Source: Owenia fusiformis
Lineage: Eukaryota > Annelida > Polychaeta > Sabellida > Oweniidae
Assembly: GCA_903813345.2 (NCBI GenBank)
Contig: CAIIXF020000007.1
Span: forward strand, 20,571,564-20,635,563
Direction of reading: 5' to 3'
DNA: 64,000 bases
Under the pieces are notes generated by a model. That model made no database searches, was not told the origin of the DNA, and saw only the letters and a list, made by a program, of their open reading frames with translations. Shown here piece by piece: positions 39,601-54,600 of this stretch. The stretch's first letter is position 1. Each line of letters starts with the position of its first letter. Position numbers and translations under genes: made by a program.

Positions 39601-42600
39601 CTCTGTTTTAGAGGGAGTAGGACTGAAAGGTCGACTTTTATCTACCTCAACACCAGACACGTAATAGTCTTTCTGTGCTTTGTATGTATTGCTATTATGG
39701 TCACTTTGAGGGGCTGACTGGGTCATGGGGCCATTACTGACCTGCACATTGGTTCTGTCTGCTAATACAGCTTGGTCACTCTCACTTGCCACACGTTTAC
39801 GGGCAATCTTATTCTGAACATCGACAAGCTCAGCAACGAGGGCTTTCTCTTGATAACTGTGTTGTTTCCTGAATTGAGGGGGTGCGTTGTAGTCTCCACC
39901 TCGCTTCTGAGCCAGTTTCATCTTTTGTTGTTCCAGCCATGATTGCTCTTGCCATGACTCTTCAGATCTGTTCTCATAACCAACAGAGTAGGGTACAGAG
40001 TTGAGGTTAGGGCTAGTTGGGCTCTTCCTCCCGAGAGGGCTAGGTGAACGTTTGGGGCTGTTCGCTCTGAAGGTGGGGCTTGTTACCCGCCCCCCTGCTT
40101 CATCCAGACCCCCTGATGTATAACTAAATGCATTCTGGGGGATATAGCGTCTAGGGCTTGACTCTACATGTGGTTGGTGAGAGCCCTCTATAGGTGGCTG
40201 AGCAGAACTGGAGCTTGAAGAGTAATGAGAGGTGGACTTCACTACCTTTGACTCTGATTTACTACCAGGGCCCATTTGACTACGATTTTCATAAGATGTT
40301 GTTTTATCCATTTTGCTAGAGCCATCTGGGGCTGTATATGAATAGTGTTCAGTACGCCTAGTGTTTGGGGGTAAGTCTGAGGGCATAGCTAATGAGCGGT
40401 TGGGACTTGTAGGACTCAACTGCCACGCTGTTGCATTGGCCCCTGTACTGCTTTTCATAGTGTTCATAGGGGAGGTAGATAGCATTTGATCTCCTAAAAG
40501 TTCACTTAAAATATCATCAAGCTGCGATGATTCCTCTGCTAATGTACTTGAAGGGCTTGTTTGCTGTTGCCCAAGGGTGGGGGGACTGTGGGGCAGGGCA
40601 GAGGCCTGTTGACTGCTGCTAGACTGTGTTGTATAGTTCTGGGTGCTGGTTTGGTAACTATGGACTGTATGGGAACCACCTTGGTAACTAGGGTAACCTG
40701 GAATAATCAAACAACATTTAATGCAAACTGTAATAATACAAATTGGTAACAAGTAAAAATACAACATGAATAATATTTATTTATAGTTGTTTATCTTAGT
40801 TTACACATATACATATATTACTGTTACAATATATTACCAATAATCCAGAATAATCAATGAAGTCTATTCAGTGTCAACATTCTTATGAAATGATTTTGAA
40901 ATGAAAAGAGAGGATATGTTTTAACTCCAATTATTTGAACTTTAACAAGAATGCAAAGAAGGTTGTGTGAAAAGATCTCCATATAGTATACATATTTGCA
41001 GTCATATAAAACATTCAGAAACACTGTATTGATCAATAAAAACATGAAGTAAATGTTGTGGGTGGAACGCTGCTGAATGAAAAAATATTAACATGCAAAA
41101 AGGCTAAAGAAAAAAGCAAGATTTTATTACAGAATGACTATAATAAAAATTAATGACTGACAGTTGAATATGTATGATTGCGTGCCAGTCCCCAGAATAT
41201 AGAAAGCACAATCCATAAAAAATCAATATAATGACCACAAAATAAATGCTAGCGTAAATTGTTTTTTTGTAGTAAAGTGAGTATTATTTGCTGAAATGAT
41301 CAAGCATTGTAGATCACTACCAGTCCTTGAACTACATGTGATCGATCATCTTCTCCACAATGAACTAAACTTGTCTTCTATTTTTGCCTCTTACTGAACA
41401 TTATATAACCTGCTGTCAAAAATGTGCTTAACATCGTGAACAACTGTTTTCCTATAATGATAAATCGTGGAAATATTGGAAGTTAGTATCCCCATGGGAG
41501 GGAAGGGAAAGGTTAAGACAATAAACTGCCTCAAAGCATACTGAGAACTGGAAACGAAACTTCAATTAAACGTCAGGGAAATATTTCAAAGAAACGTAAT
41601 CCTCCAGGAATTGAACATGAACGAGTAGTTTTATAGCACTGGAGTCAGGCTGTAACAACCAATTGAGGTCTGGATGGGAATATCCATGTAAAATATGTCT
41701 CCCATGAAAAACTTGAGCAGGTTACTTCTACCTCCTCAAACACGGTAATTGGTTTAACTCCAGTAAAACCTGTATAACCAAACAACTCTTTTATCTAAAT
41801 ATCTTTTAACGTAATCCAAACTCTTTAAGCTGGTCCCAGTGTCATTTGGATTAGACAGGTTTTACTGTATTGTATATCATTGTATCCAGGGATAGGTAAT
41901 AGGTATGTATTTTCCTAAACAAATACACAGAGGTTGAAGTGTTTGGCCATCCTGGATTACCATATTGTTAGTTAGATAACTGTTAGCATGACAACTGGCA
42001 CTGTACCAAGAGATATATCAAGATTCTTATTTATGTTCATTGTGCTTAGGGTGCTTAAGATGAATGATGGGTCTACCTCCCCTCCCCATGGGAAATATGG
42101 GTCTACCTTACCGATTTGCCCCAACCCTTTCTATTAATTGTATATTTGTTTGTATTTATGAAATAAACCCATTGATTAAAAAAAAACTAAACAAGGCACA
42201 GACGTGAACAATATCGTACCTAAAACACAGCATTGTGGTCTTGTTGACCAAGAAGCAAGATGGCCGCAGAAAGGTTAATTAGCTCTAGAACTTATCACTG
42301 TGTAACATATGTAAAAATTTGAACGGTTTGGCTGGAAACCTGTACACAAGTCTTGAAAGTGAAGATTTTAGGACGGAAAATCCAAAATGGCCACCTTAAA
42401 ATTTACCCAGAATGCCCAAAAACCAATCAGTTCTTGACGTTGATGTGTAGAAACATCCCTGAAAATTTCAGATGAATCCCTCAAATGGTTTGGCTGAAAA
42501 TCTGTAGACAAGTCTTGAAAGTGAAGATTTTAGGACAGAAAATCCAAAATGGCCACCTTAAAATTTAACCAGAATGCCCAAAAACTAATCAGTTCTTGAC

Positions 42601-45600
42601 GTTGATATGTAGAAACATCCCTGAAAATTTCAGATGAATCCCTCAAACATTTGGCTGGAAACCTGTAGACAAGTCTTGAAAGTAAAGATTTTATGACGGA
42701 AAATCCAAAATGGCCACCTTAAAATTTACCCAGAATGCCCAAAAACTAATCAGTTCTTGACGTTGATATGTAGAAACATCCCTGAAAATTTCAGATGAAT
42801 CCCTCAAATGGTTTGGCTGAAAACCTGTAGACAAGTCTTGAAAGTGAAGATTTTAGGATGGAAAATCCAAAATGGCCACCTTAAAATTTACCCAGAATGC
42901 CCAAAAACTAATAAGTTCTTGAAGTTGATATGTAGAAACATCCCTGAAAATTTCAGATGAATCCCTCAAATGGTTTGGCTGGAAACCTGTAGACAAGTCT
43001 TGAAAGTGAAGATTTTAGGACGGAAAATCCAAAATGGCCACCTTAAGATTTACCCAGAATGCCCAAAAACTAATAAGTTCTTGACGTTGATATGTAGAAA
43101 CATCCCTGAAAATTTCAGATGAATCCCTCAAATGGTTTGGCTGGAAACCTGTAGACAAGCTGAAAAGTGAGACGCCGCCCGCCCGTCAAGCTGACTACAA
43201 TATCGTACCTTTTGTTAGGTACGATAAAAAAACTTCCCCTCCTGCAAATATTTTGGGTCCAACTCCATCCATGCATGTCAAATAACCTATCATCTGTTTA
43301 ATATTTATCTTAGGGTTGATTAATAACAATAACCCAGATGCGAGTAGAAATAATCTTACTTTACGTCATTAAAAATTCAAAATTCAGTCAAAATAATATC
43401 ATATTTGAAATCTACATGTAAAATTACATCTAGAAATATGGTTTTAAAAAGTGTTTATCAACTTTGAAAAATTAATTTTCTTTGAAAATGTGACTTCTAG
43501 CTCGGGGAGATTCCCCATAGACCCCATGCTATAAAATCACAAAAAATGAAATATCTTTTCTTTTAGTGGACAGATAACATTTTGCTTTACTGGACATATT
43601 TTCATTAGTATAAGTATCAGACGCATAAGGGTTATATGAAAATTGAGCCACTTAAATTGATAATATTCAAGTTTAAGGGAACTTTCTTATATACCTGCCA
43701 TGTTAATTGACCCGAATCAGCCACCTGGTGGTGAAACTGGTAACTACCTACTCGCATTTGGGTAATTGTGGTTTACTTTTCCAATGTAAATGTTTCATGA
43801 GCAATTCCAAATGCCTTCAATTCAAGTGATATTACATTCTGCAGAGTTATTGCCATCACAATTTTGAGAGAAATTATTAACTACACACCATAATATTAAT
43901 AACTACCCAATAATGAGTAGGTTATAATCTGATTCGCTAATTATATCACATGACCAGATGAAGGAATGCTGGGACATTGCATTTAGTAAACCCAACCAAG
44001 GGAGGAAACAGGTTATAAAGCATTGACTTTTCAAGCAATTTCCTCAGTTTTCAACAAACTTTATCGAATCAGTCATTTAATTACAATTGTAGTTTGAGCA
44101 TTTATTTAGGAGACCAACTCATCATGCTAATGTAAACAGAAACTAACTTAATTCTCCTTTCAAATTACAAATGTGCTTTATATTGTCATGAATTCCTCTA
44201 GCAATCAAAGTGAGCAAAATGATCGAACTCAAGCAATATAAACACTCAATACATTGGCAACCATTCATTAAGAAAATACTTCAAAATATAATACAGGACT
44301 TTATACAATCAATACAAGAAATGGTTTCTGCGGTCTAAAGAATCCAATAATAATTGATTTCGGTCATGGCCCAATTCCATGGAATGTTACCACTAATGTT
44401 TTCCTCTATGGAACAAGTAACTGAATGAACACAGGGGGTAATCCCATGATCTCCTAAAGGAGAGCAGGAGAGGTTTAATCATTTCCTCATGTTATTCTCT
44501 TGAGGCACAGGCACAGAGCCTAGTCATCTAAACTATTATAAAGGGTTATGTGTTACTAGCCCCTCCATATTCTCTCATACTAGATTGGGGATTAGGTAAG
44601 GGGATTAAGGGAGATACTAAAACCTTAATTCTAAAGATAATTAGAATTAAAAACATAACAACAGAATCTCCTTTAATCAAATGAACCACACTAAATCCAT
44701 TCTTATATCAAGTTTTTCTTATTTGAGAGCATATCTAAAACATAATCATATTTGAAATCACATCAAGCACAGAGCCTAGAGATGAAAACGAAATAAAATT
44801 TGTGAGTCCATATCTTATTACAGTTAATCAAGGAATCAAATAAGCAACTGAGTTCTATCAAAATAAATCGATCAATGTCAAAATATTACATAATATTTAA
44901 TTATAAAAATAATTTTCCAAAATGCAAGATATCATAAGGCACCTTGTACCTTTAAGGGGGGGTCCTTAAACTTCAGCACCAATTTTTAATAACCCATTTT
45001 GATATGTTAGCCCCCACCCTACCCTTAGTAAATAAATTGATATGGCAACTCTAAAGGGGGCTTCCATTTGAAATATTGACACTTCTAGCTTGTGGATCAA
45101 CATCTTTGATATTCACACTTTTAGTAAAGAATGGCCTTTACAACTCACTCTCTCAGTAGCTGTCACATTAGCGATACGGGCTCACCGTTCACCACTGTGC
45201 AGCTAATTTTTGTTTTTTGTGCATTGGAGATATCCATGCTGTAAAGCTGTTTGTTTTAACCACCATGTATCTATGCCGTACCCTGCCTAAAAGTATTCAC
45301 ATGGTGGCGAATAGTGAGCCCACATGTCCTAAGTGTGACAGCTCCATAAAGGAAAGCAAATCCCTGTAGAAATGCAACAATTCCTTACCTGGAGAAGAGG
45401 CTATTCCTGAGTCTACACTGACAGTTAGTGGCCCATTGAGCAATGAGGTGTTACCATTCTGGATGACTGTGGATGAATCTTTCTCCCTATGGGGTGGTTT
45501 CTTTGTGACTGTGGCGTAGAGACTGCCGTCTACAGGGCCTTGGGTATGGTTCACCTCAATCCGACCATCCACCTTAGAGCCTGAAATACAAAGGGTAGAA

Positions 45601-48600
45601 TATTGAATTGTCTGTTGAACAAAGTCAATATGTCGATAGATGATAGTTTTAAGGAGCCCATTCCCGGGGAGCCCATTAAAACCCAATTATATATATATAT
45701 CTTTTATTGACTCTCTGATGTCATTGCAATGACATATTAGTCACTACAAACTACAATATACAAAATTAAACTAAGACTAAACTAACTACTTCATAGGAAA
45801 TATACAAAGTTGTAAAATACAATTACAGCATCACAAAATGTAAAATACAAAAATGAGATAATTGTAAAATACAGATACAACATGACAGAATTTAAAACAT
45901 CAGTGTGATGTATCATTGTTACAATATTAATCCAGTTTTTTGAATGAATGATAAATGAACTTTGCTAGATGTAAAATTACATAAGAATTTTTATTGGACA
46001 AAAGCTTTTTGAAAATAAAGTTAGGACTTCCTACAAAATTAAATTGCGTAAGGGTGTCAAACAAAAGTTTTCTCTCTGTTGTATTTTTCTTACACACCAT
46101 GATAAAGTCTTGTTCATCTTCTAAAATACCACACATATTACATAAACGTTCATCCAAAGGTCTTGGCTTAGGCTTCAAATGACGACCAATTTCTATATGT
46201 AATTTGTGTGAACTAAGCCTAAATCTACTTATTGCTTGTCTGTAGTTTTTATTTTGTATATTTAAATAACCCTCTCTTTCAAAGACATTTTTGAATGTTA
46301 TGTAAGTTCTTAAAATTCTGATACAGTTTTTTTGTTATCATCTTGATAAAAAATATAATCATCAAAATTACTAATATTGTTTTTTCCAATTTGAAATATC
46401 AATGTTAAATTTTTTAATAATCTGTTTTATTCCATAATAACATGTTTTCCCTGGGAAAATAACAGGGAATAAAAGTGTTATTTGAAAAATCCCGTATCAG
46501 ATCCCGTATCAGCCAAAATCCCGTATCAGATCCCGTATTGGATCCCGTATCAGCAAAAATCCTGTATCAGATCCCGTATCAGAAATATTCCCGGTAATTT
46601 CTCTTGAGTTTTACGCTTTTCGTCTAGCACATCTCTACAGGAAGTAAAAAAATCGTTTGGAAAATTGAAATTATTGAAATTATTATCATCTAGTTTACGT
46701 CTATTACTGTGACAAAGGTCTATTACTGTCACAAATATGTCTAGGTATGCAACAGAGGATGTTGATGACTTCATTAAAGGTCAAGAAAATATCAATACTT
46801 CGAAGAAAACTAAAAGTGACATAAAAATCCTAGTAGATTTTTTACGGAGTGAGAGGAATGAACTCAGACCGATCGAGGAGATAGATCCCCATGATCTTAA
46901 TGACCACCTCAAACATTTTTTCATTAACATAAGAAAGGAGGATGGTGCAGAATATCAACCATCAATCTTAAGAGCTTTTATGAGCAGCATCGCAAGATAT
47001 CTCAAGGATAAAGAATACATGGAAGATTTGCTGAAGTCCATCGTATTTGATAAGTGCCGAAAAATATTATGAAATAAATAGGTTATTGATGGTCGTGATG
47101 GAATATGGATTTATTCCTTGAGAAAATATGATATTGGCCTCAGAAAATATCATATTGACACTCGGGCTATCGCCCTCGGTCAATATGATATTTTCCTTGG
47201 CCAATATCATATTTTCCCTCGGATTAAAATCCATATTCCATCCCTCCCATTAAATAACCTCTATTTATTCCATCATGTTATTATACAATTGTAGTTAAAA
47301 TGCTGCGAGAAGGAAATGGTTCAAACTGAAACATAGATGATTGGATTTTGATATACCATTAAAAATATTGCCTCGTACCTCAGTTTTGGCACTTTCCAGA
47401 TGCATTGAGATGGTATTTACGAGAGTTGAGATTCAATTTATTTATCAAGTTAACCACTAATGTAGATAGTTTAAGAACGTGGCAACTGATCTACACAATC
47501 GTATATATTACTGGTTATATACCAATAGTACATTACATGTATATACAGATGAAGCTTTCTTTTAAATAAGCAAAATACGTCAAACCATTGGAATGGGTGG
47601 CACATGTCTTAACACAGGGTGTGTTCTTAAAAGTTATTGAATGCCCAATGAATCTGTCGACCTAATTACCAACACCTACAGTCCATATATACATTAATAC
47701 ATACCTAGCATTGAAATAAATCACAACTACTTACATGGCACATTGAAATAAAAATTAACTCCATTCTGATCTTCATAACTTCTTTTATACATTACTCTAG
47801 AACTTGATCTCTTGAACCTAACACATTGGAATCTAACTGCACATGTTTGTGATGCTACACATAATGATCTTAGATAATTAGTATGATTACAGGACTTTAA
47901 GATAACAGGTGTTGACAAACATGAACATGGGGCTATAAATCAACCTATATCCACATGTTTTTTATGTAGACTACATAGAATAATGTACTGATGTTTATAT
48001 GTGTTTATCATCCATTTGAAGGTTGTGATATATTTAACAAAATAGGAACTCATTAAGACTGGAATAAAAAAAATTGTAAAAATATTTTCTTTCTCAGAGG
48101 GATGCCATAAACATAAAACATGAGTTATTTTCTTCAATTTGACATAGTGAGCCCATGAGGAAAATTATAGCAAGGCTTATATTATGTTTCTGTTTTGCAT
48201 TGTTTGATTGGTGATTCAAAGCAATTCATTTAGATTAATGAACACAACAAATATCCAAAAAACCTTGCATGTAATTGATTTGTGAATTTAGTGCCATGAA
48301 TTACTGGATAGAGGAACTCCTGCGAATAATTTGTGCTACAGTTTTAATGAGTTCTTACATGGGCATTCTGAAGCCCATGGTTCTTACAATACAACAACCT
48401 TGTCTATTTGGTGTTAAATCCTGGTACCAAGAAAGCATCGTATAATGAGGAATTCACAGATGTAAGCAAACATCATCTCAACTATGTAAAGTATTCTCAC
48501 CATGTAACGATACATCATCACAATCACATAAAGCAATCAGTGACGTTTATCAATACATAAGAGAGCCAGGTACGCTAGAATCTGATGCACAGCTATGAGG

Positions 48601-51600
48601 CAAGAATGACAGGTATGCCCTGTGATCTTAAAACCAGTCCTTCATGTCTGATTTACACATTCTCCTGAACAGTGAATACAGACTTAATGTAATCTTTTTC
48701 ATTTCATTATTGCATTAGGAATTGCAAGGGTGTGTAATATTCTGCAAGTAATTTATAATATCATTGTTTTTATAAAGGCAAGCGTATTGGAGCAGTATGA
48801 GAATGAAAACATTGTGCCCACTTCAATTAATTAAGAAAGTAATACCATAAGGGTGTCTTTCAGCAAAGTAATTGAGATGCAAACCACATTCAAGTTGATT
48901 TGTAGCCCCCTTGAGCTATTAGGCAAAAACAAATATTTCTAGCTTTGAAATATGTCAAGGTAACTCAATGTAATTATAGTTTAACATCAACAACTTTTCT
49001 TTCTGGGTTACTAGCTTAGTTAAAGGTACATCACTGCTTCAATGAATGATTCGCAGTATAATTATGGCATGTGAAGTTTTTCATTTCTACATTCATAGAT
49101 TTTAATTTCTTACATTGCTCAATACTGAATCTTCAAGTTAGAATAGATGAATAGATTTCACCCTTTCCAGAGCTTGAATATATCTATACTCTTTCAATAA
49201 GAGATCATTATTTGATCTAGCTTATGCCCAATCAGGTTAACATAGTCTTTGATTTCTACTTATAAGTTACATGTAACTTTCACATAACAAAATTGATTTC
49301 AATGAAGCATCCATATCATAAAATCATTTATACGCAGAGGGCAGTATTACCACATAGATAACAGGGTAATATTCAATAGTTGGAAGATGAAGGGTCTGAG
49401 TCTTGTTAGATGTTATTGACAAATATATGGTGACATTTCTGACTTCATTCACTATAAATACATTTGCAAACATCTCTTTGCTTTCTGTCAATATTTGCCA
49501 ACTGGACGTGGGTACAACAAGGAAAGGCTTGTGTGTGTGAACTTATGGATGTTTTTGTAACTTAGTACAGTTTTGTGATTAATCAATAGTCCCATTGGTC
49601 TTTCTCTTCTTTCTTCAAACCTCTAGCCTAAATATTTAGGCCTTAATCAAGTCAATGTGACATTAATCTGACTTATAAAATAATTAATTAAGCTTTACTT
49701 TTTTGTGTCAAGTTACCCTTTGTAAGAAATCACGTTTATCTGCACTCTTAAAATTAAAGACAAGTCTCAGAACAAACTTACTTAATCTTCTTCCTATAAG
49801 TAGCTATATCTAACTCAAAGTACAGGCCATAAACATCTACATTTGAGATAGTTATGATTTACATGTAATCAGTATCAGTACTGTAATGTCATACTAGTCA
49901 GAGGGTCATATGGTTAACTGGTGCCGATCAGGGTATATACGAGAAATGTCAGAACAGCTAGTTTCATTCTTCAAGTCAAAAAGGAATTGAAAGCAGGCAG
50001 ATACATAGAAAGAGAGAGCAGATGGCATTGCCACCCAGTCATCGCTGACACAAAAAAACATGAAAAAATATTATTGAAACCACATTGCATGGTGTATACT
50101 GTAGACTTCCTAGTTATACAGTAGTTGTATAAAAGAGTGGCAAGGGCCATTATCATTTCATCCTGGAATACTTCAGTTTTTTCTCAAATTGTATTCAAAT
50201 TGATAAACAGTTTATTAAGGAAGGAGTGCCTTGATTGAAACAAACAGTTGCCTCAATGTCAATGTCATACACTTCACTTTTGGCAATGGACATGGAAAAA
50301 CTGATTGCCTGTTGGATAACAGAATGATTGTCCATGTGGTTTATTGTATCATGTTATGAAACTCAGTCCTGAACACTGGCCTAGCCTTTAACTGAGATGA
50401 CTGTTCTCTTTATTTGGATGGCCATTTTCTGATTTTGTCCTTCGTGAACTTAAACCTTTATATCATTTATAGGACATTACCATAAACAGATTTAAAATTA
50501 AAATACAGTGTATACCATCTAGCAGTTTTTCCATGGATTAATATCAATACTCCCCTCCCTGGGCATAACTGATGATGGTGAACATTACTCAACTCCAAAC
50601 CCTGTCCCAGGGTAGACTATTCATATAACCTGACCCCAAGGGCACTAAACTAACCCTGACCTTTCCCCATGATGAATCTGAATAGAAAGACATATCATTA
50701 CCCTACCTTGATGCATAAAAGTCGCCATATGTGAATTTCAGCTTGGATCTGTGAGTTATAAAATGCTTTTAATGTGTCCGGAGCATGTCATGCTAAACTA
50801 TTCATAATCCAGAATGTTACATGTATTGCATCATTCCCCTTAGTGTCAGTTAATCCAGATGTTCTTCTTCTAATCCAGATGAGAGAATAAAGGCTTTGTG
50901 TAGTCCAGATGTTTTCTTGATCTATCCAGCATGATCATACGGCTCAGTGTCAGCCTAGCCTCATATGATATCTGCCTGACTATAGCCACAGTTCTATTAT
51001 TTCACTTTATACTCTGTTATATATCACTCTGTCTATACTGCAAACACTTCAGTCCAAGCTACCTACAGTTTAAAGAGCTAGATATACTGCAGATCTATCA
51101 AGCTTATGATAAACATATTAATAGAACACTTTCAATGTTTGGATCTCACAGTCCATCAATACTCTATAGCCACACAGAACGCTGATACTCCTGCTAATGT
51201 ATAATTTAGCATCAACTGTTTTTTCATAATGTGTTTAATGTCAGTCACTGTTGGTATTAGAAATCCTACTGCAAACACTCCAGTCTCATCTCTTTCTGGT
51301 TCATCTTGAGCTGCTCCAAATTGCGTTTTCTTGTATTTTACTTGTTCTTATTATTAAACTTGGCCCACTGAGGACATGACTTTCTTTACATCAATACAAG
51401 TTTCATACATATTGCCTCACATGTAAATATCAGATTATAATACAGTCTGAGATAATCCATTTTACAGTGGCACTGACAAAAGACCTGGGTTAAAGATCAC
51501 CTTAATTCCTTACCAGGTTTAGAGTGTAGAATTTCTATCAATGAATGGAGTAATACTACCATATATGGTATACTAGTTACTACGCATTTCACTCTATAAA

Positions 51601-54600
51601 ATCAATATAGATTGTAATAATGTTTGAAAATGTGTAATTTATCAAGTTCAGTTAGTTTCTCACTGACGTGATATTACTTGGTTGGTAAACAGTTTGCTGG
51701 TTTATGCCAATATAGAATGTACCCAAGTTGAGATGTAATTCCATATCGGTTCCTTTAAAAGCTTTAAAACAATATTCCCTGATTGATTTAGACCCTTTCA
51801 TTCACTTGTTTTATGTTACCCTGTCCAAAACAACTCCTTGAATGACCCTCTGACTTTTACAGAAGGCTTTACAATTTTGACGATCTTGTCAATCTCAAGA
51901 GTTGCTTTCGTGGGATTTTCTGGGAGTTTGAATGTGATGTGAGGGTAGAGCCAGAAATGTGATATGGTCATTTTGTGACATGATTGGCTAAATCTCTAAT
52001 TTGAAAGAGTGTAGATACAGTGAAGCTCTGGTGAAGGGTAGAACCAAAGTTAAATATATAACACTTCTACACACTTAACAGGGCAAAGGCCATCATTAAA
52101 CATACGTGACACTTTCAAAGCTAATCTATGCTTTAACCTTTTAACAATAAATGCATAACAACAACATATTTGAAAATTGTTATCTTCTTTCAATATTTGA
52201 AGGAGATAAACCAAAACAGAAGCATTTGTTAATGCTCCATAGTTTAATTAACAATGCAAATACAGTTTCCCAGATTCCCTTGGAGTAAGTAAGAAACCCA
52301 AAACCCAATTGGTCAATTCAGACCACTTGACCTAATAAGGTTGCCTGGGAGAGAACCTTCTACTATCTATTACTTATTACAAGTACACTTTATCAGAATA
52401 AGAACATTTTCTAATCTAAATATATTATCAATCAGATAAGGATATCATGAAAACAACAAAAAAGTTAATTATTGATCTGATCAAACCTCAGGTAAAAAAA
52501 TACAAGTTCAGTATCAATGATTGATAAAAAAACCTCAAAGGTCAATGTCTGATAAATGATAAAGCTCTCTTACAATAGTCATGTTAAATGTCAAAGGAGG
52601 TGTTGCAAAGGAGGGCAGAGAATCCCAACGTAAGGTAATTAAGAGATCATTAGAAAGGTTGAAACATTTAAAAACTATCAAAAAACAATTGATCCATGCT
52701 ACTGTAAGAACTGGTCCACATTACGATATCAAGTAACACCTGATGATCCATGTACCAGTAATTCAGAACTGATCCACGTTTCTATATCAGGTAACAACTG
52801 ATCCATGTTAAAGTATGAACTGGTCCATGTTACAGTATGAAATGGTCCATTTTACAGTATGAACTGGTCCATGTTACAGTATACAATTGTTTTGTTAGTC
52901 AGAAGAAACTTATAATACACATACTGTACAGACGACAACCATGGCTTCATTTCACAATCTTTTCTCAGAACCACACCAGCAATAATTTTTTACGAAAATC
53001 TGAATACAGTGGTAGCTAAACTCTCTGTTTTCGGCACATCACGGCGTACTCACGAGTAAATTAATGTTAATTTTACGTTTCTATTTGAAATTTTGCTAAA
53101 CTTGTCGTCTAGTAAAGTCAAAAATATCACTTTCATCAACGTTTACAAAATGTCCGTCTACCATGTTTTTTCTGTAAACATTATGACGTCATATTCCCCA
53201 TAATTCACAAGTGTAGTACAGTAACATACGCGGTCAATAATATGATATCCCATGATGCACAGGTGGGGTACAGGCAAAAATGTTGACCGCTAATTGACCA
53301 ATCAGATACGAGTATTTACACTGAGGTACTAACAATATGAACTGGTCCATGTTACAGTATGAACTGGTCCATGTTACAGTATACAATTGTTGACCTCTCA
53401 AGAGGTCAACTGGCAAAATTGTATACCGAGACTGTAAACCGAGAAACTACTGTTGACAGAGACTGAAGGTCGAGGTCAACAGTAGTTTCAAGGTTTACAG
53501 TCGAGGTATATGATTTTGACGGTTGACCAAATGGAGAGGTCTACAATTGTTTTGTTAGTCAGAAGAAACTAATACTACTCATATATACGACAGTCATCAA
53601 TCATGGCTTCATTTCACAATCTTTTCTCTGAACCACGCCAGCAATAAATTTTTAAGAAAATCTGAACACAGTGGAAGCTAAACTCTTCGGCACATAACTG
53701 CGTACTCACTAGACTAGTAAATTAATGTTAATTTTGCGTTTCTATTTGTATTTTTGCTATACTCGTCGTGTAGAAAAGTCAAAATATCACTTTCATCAAC
53801 GTTTACAAAATGTCCGTCTACCATGTTTTTTTCTGTAAACATTGTGACGTCATATTTCCCATAATTCACAAGTGTAGTACAGTAACATACGCAGTCAATA
53901 ATATGATATCCCATGATGCACAAGTGAAGTACAGGCAAAAATGTTGACCGCTAATTGACCAATCAGATGCGAGTATTTACACTGAGGTACTAACAATATG
54001 AACTGGTCCATGATGCAGTATGAACTGGTCCATGTTACTACATCTAGTAACAAGACCCATGTTACAATAAAACATAAGGATATCTTACAATAAATTAGAG
54101 GAAAATACATGTGTTTCCCTACATTGTAAAATGGATATGTACAGAACAAAATTATAATGTACTCTATAACTTGTAAATACAACTTCTGGAGAGCCCATGA
54201 AAGTACTTATCCCACCTAAAATGCAGATTTATCTCCGATGTACTCCAAGTGATTTATAGTAGGCTTCATTACACATTAGCAGTTGGGCATTAAAACAATT
54301 CTAAATTACTAATTAACAAAAATGCTAACTTGTATATTTAATTAGTCTACATTTACTAGTTAATCATGTCTTTATGCACTCAACTTCCTATGGTAGAAGC
54401 AAAAACTGGTCACCACTTGAGCAGGAATGGCAGTTATTATGCATCATGGCGGATCACAGGTTTCTACCTTTCTAGAAGGCAAACTTGTACGTATTGGAGC
54501 TGTCACATACTTTAGGCCATGTAGGCTCACCATTCACCACTGTGGGGCCTATGGTGGGGCATGGCACAGATACATGGTGTTCAAAACAAACAGTTTTAGC

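Noticed and set aside
53234-54182. Related minus frames sharing [20 protein letters not shown]
   Set aside because: Same peptide arises twice only because the DNA segment is duplicated; frames are short and differ at their ends.
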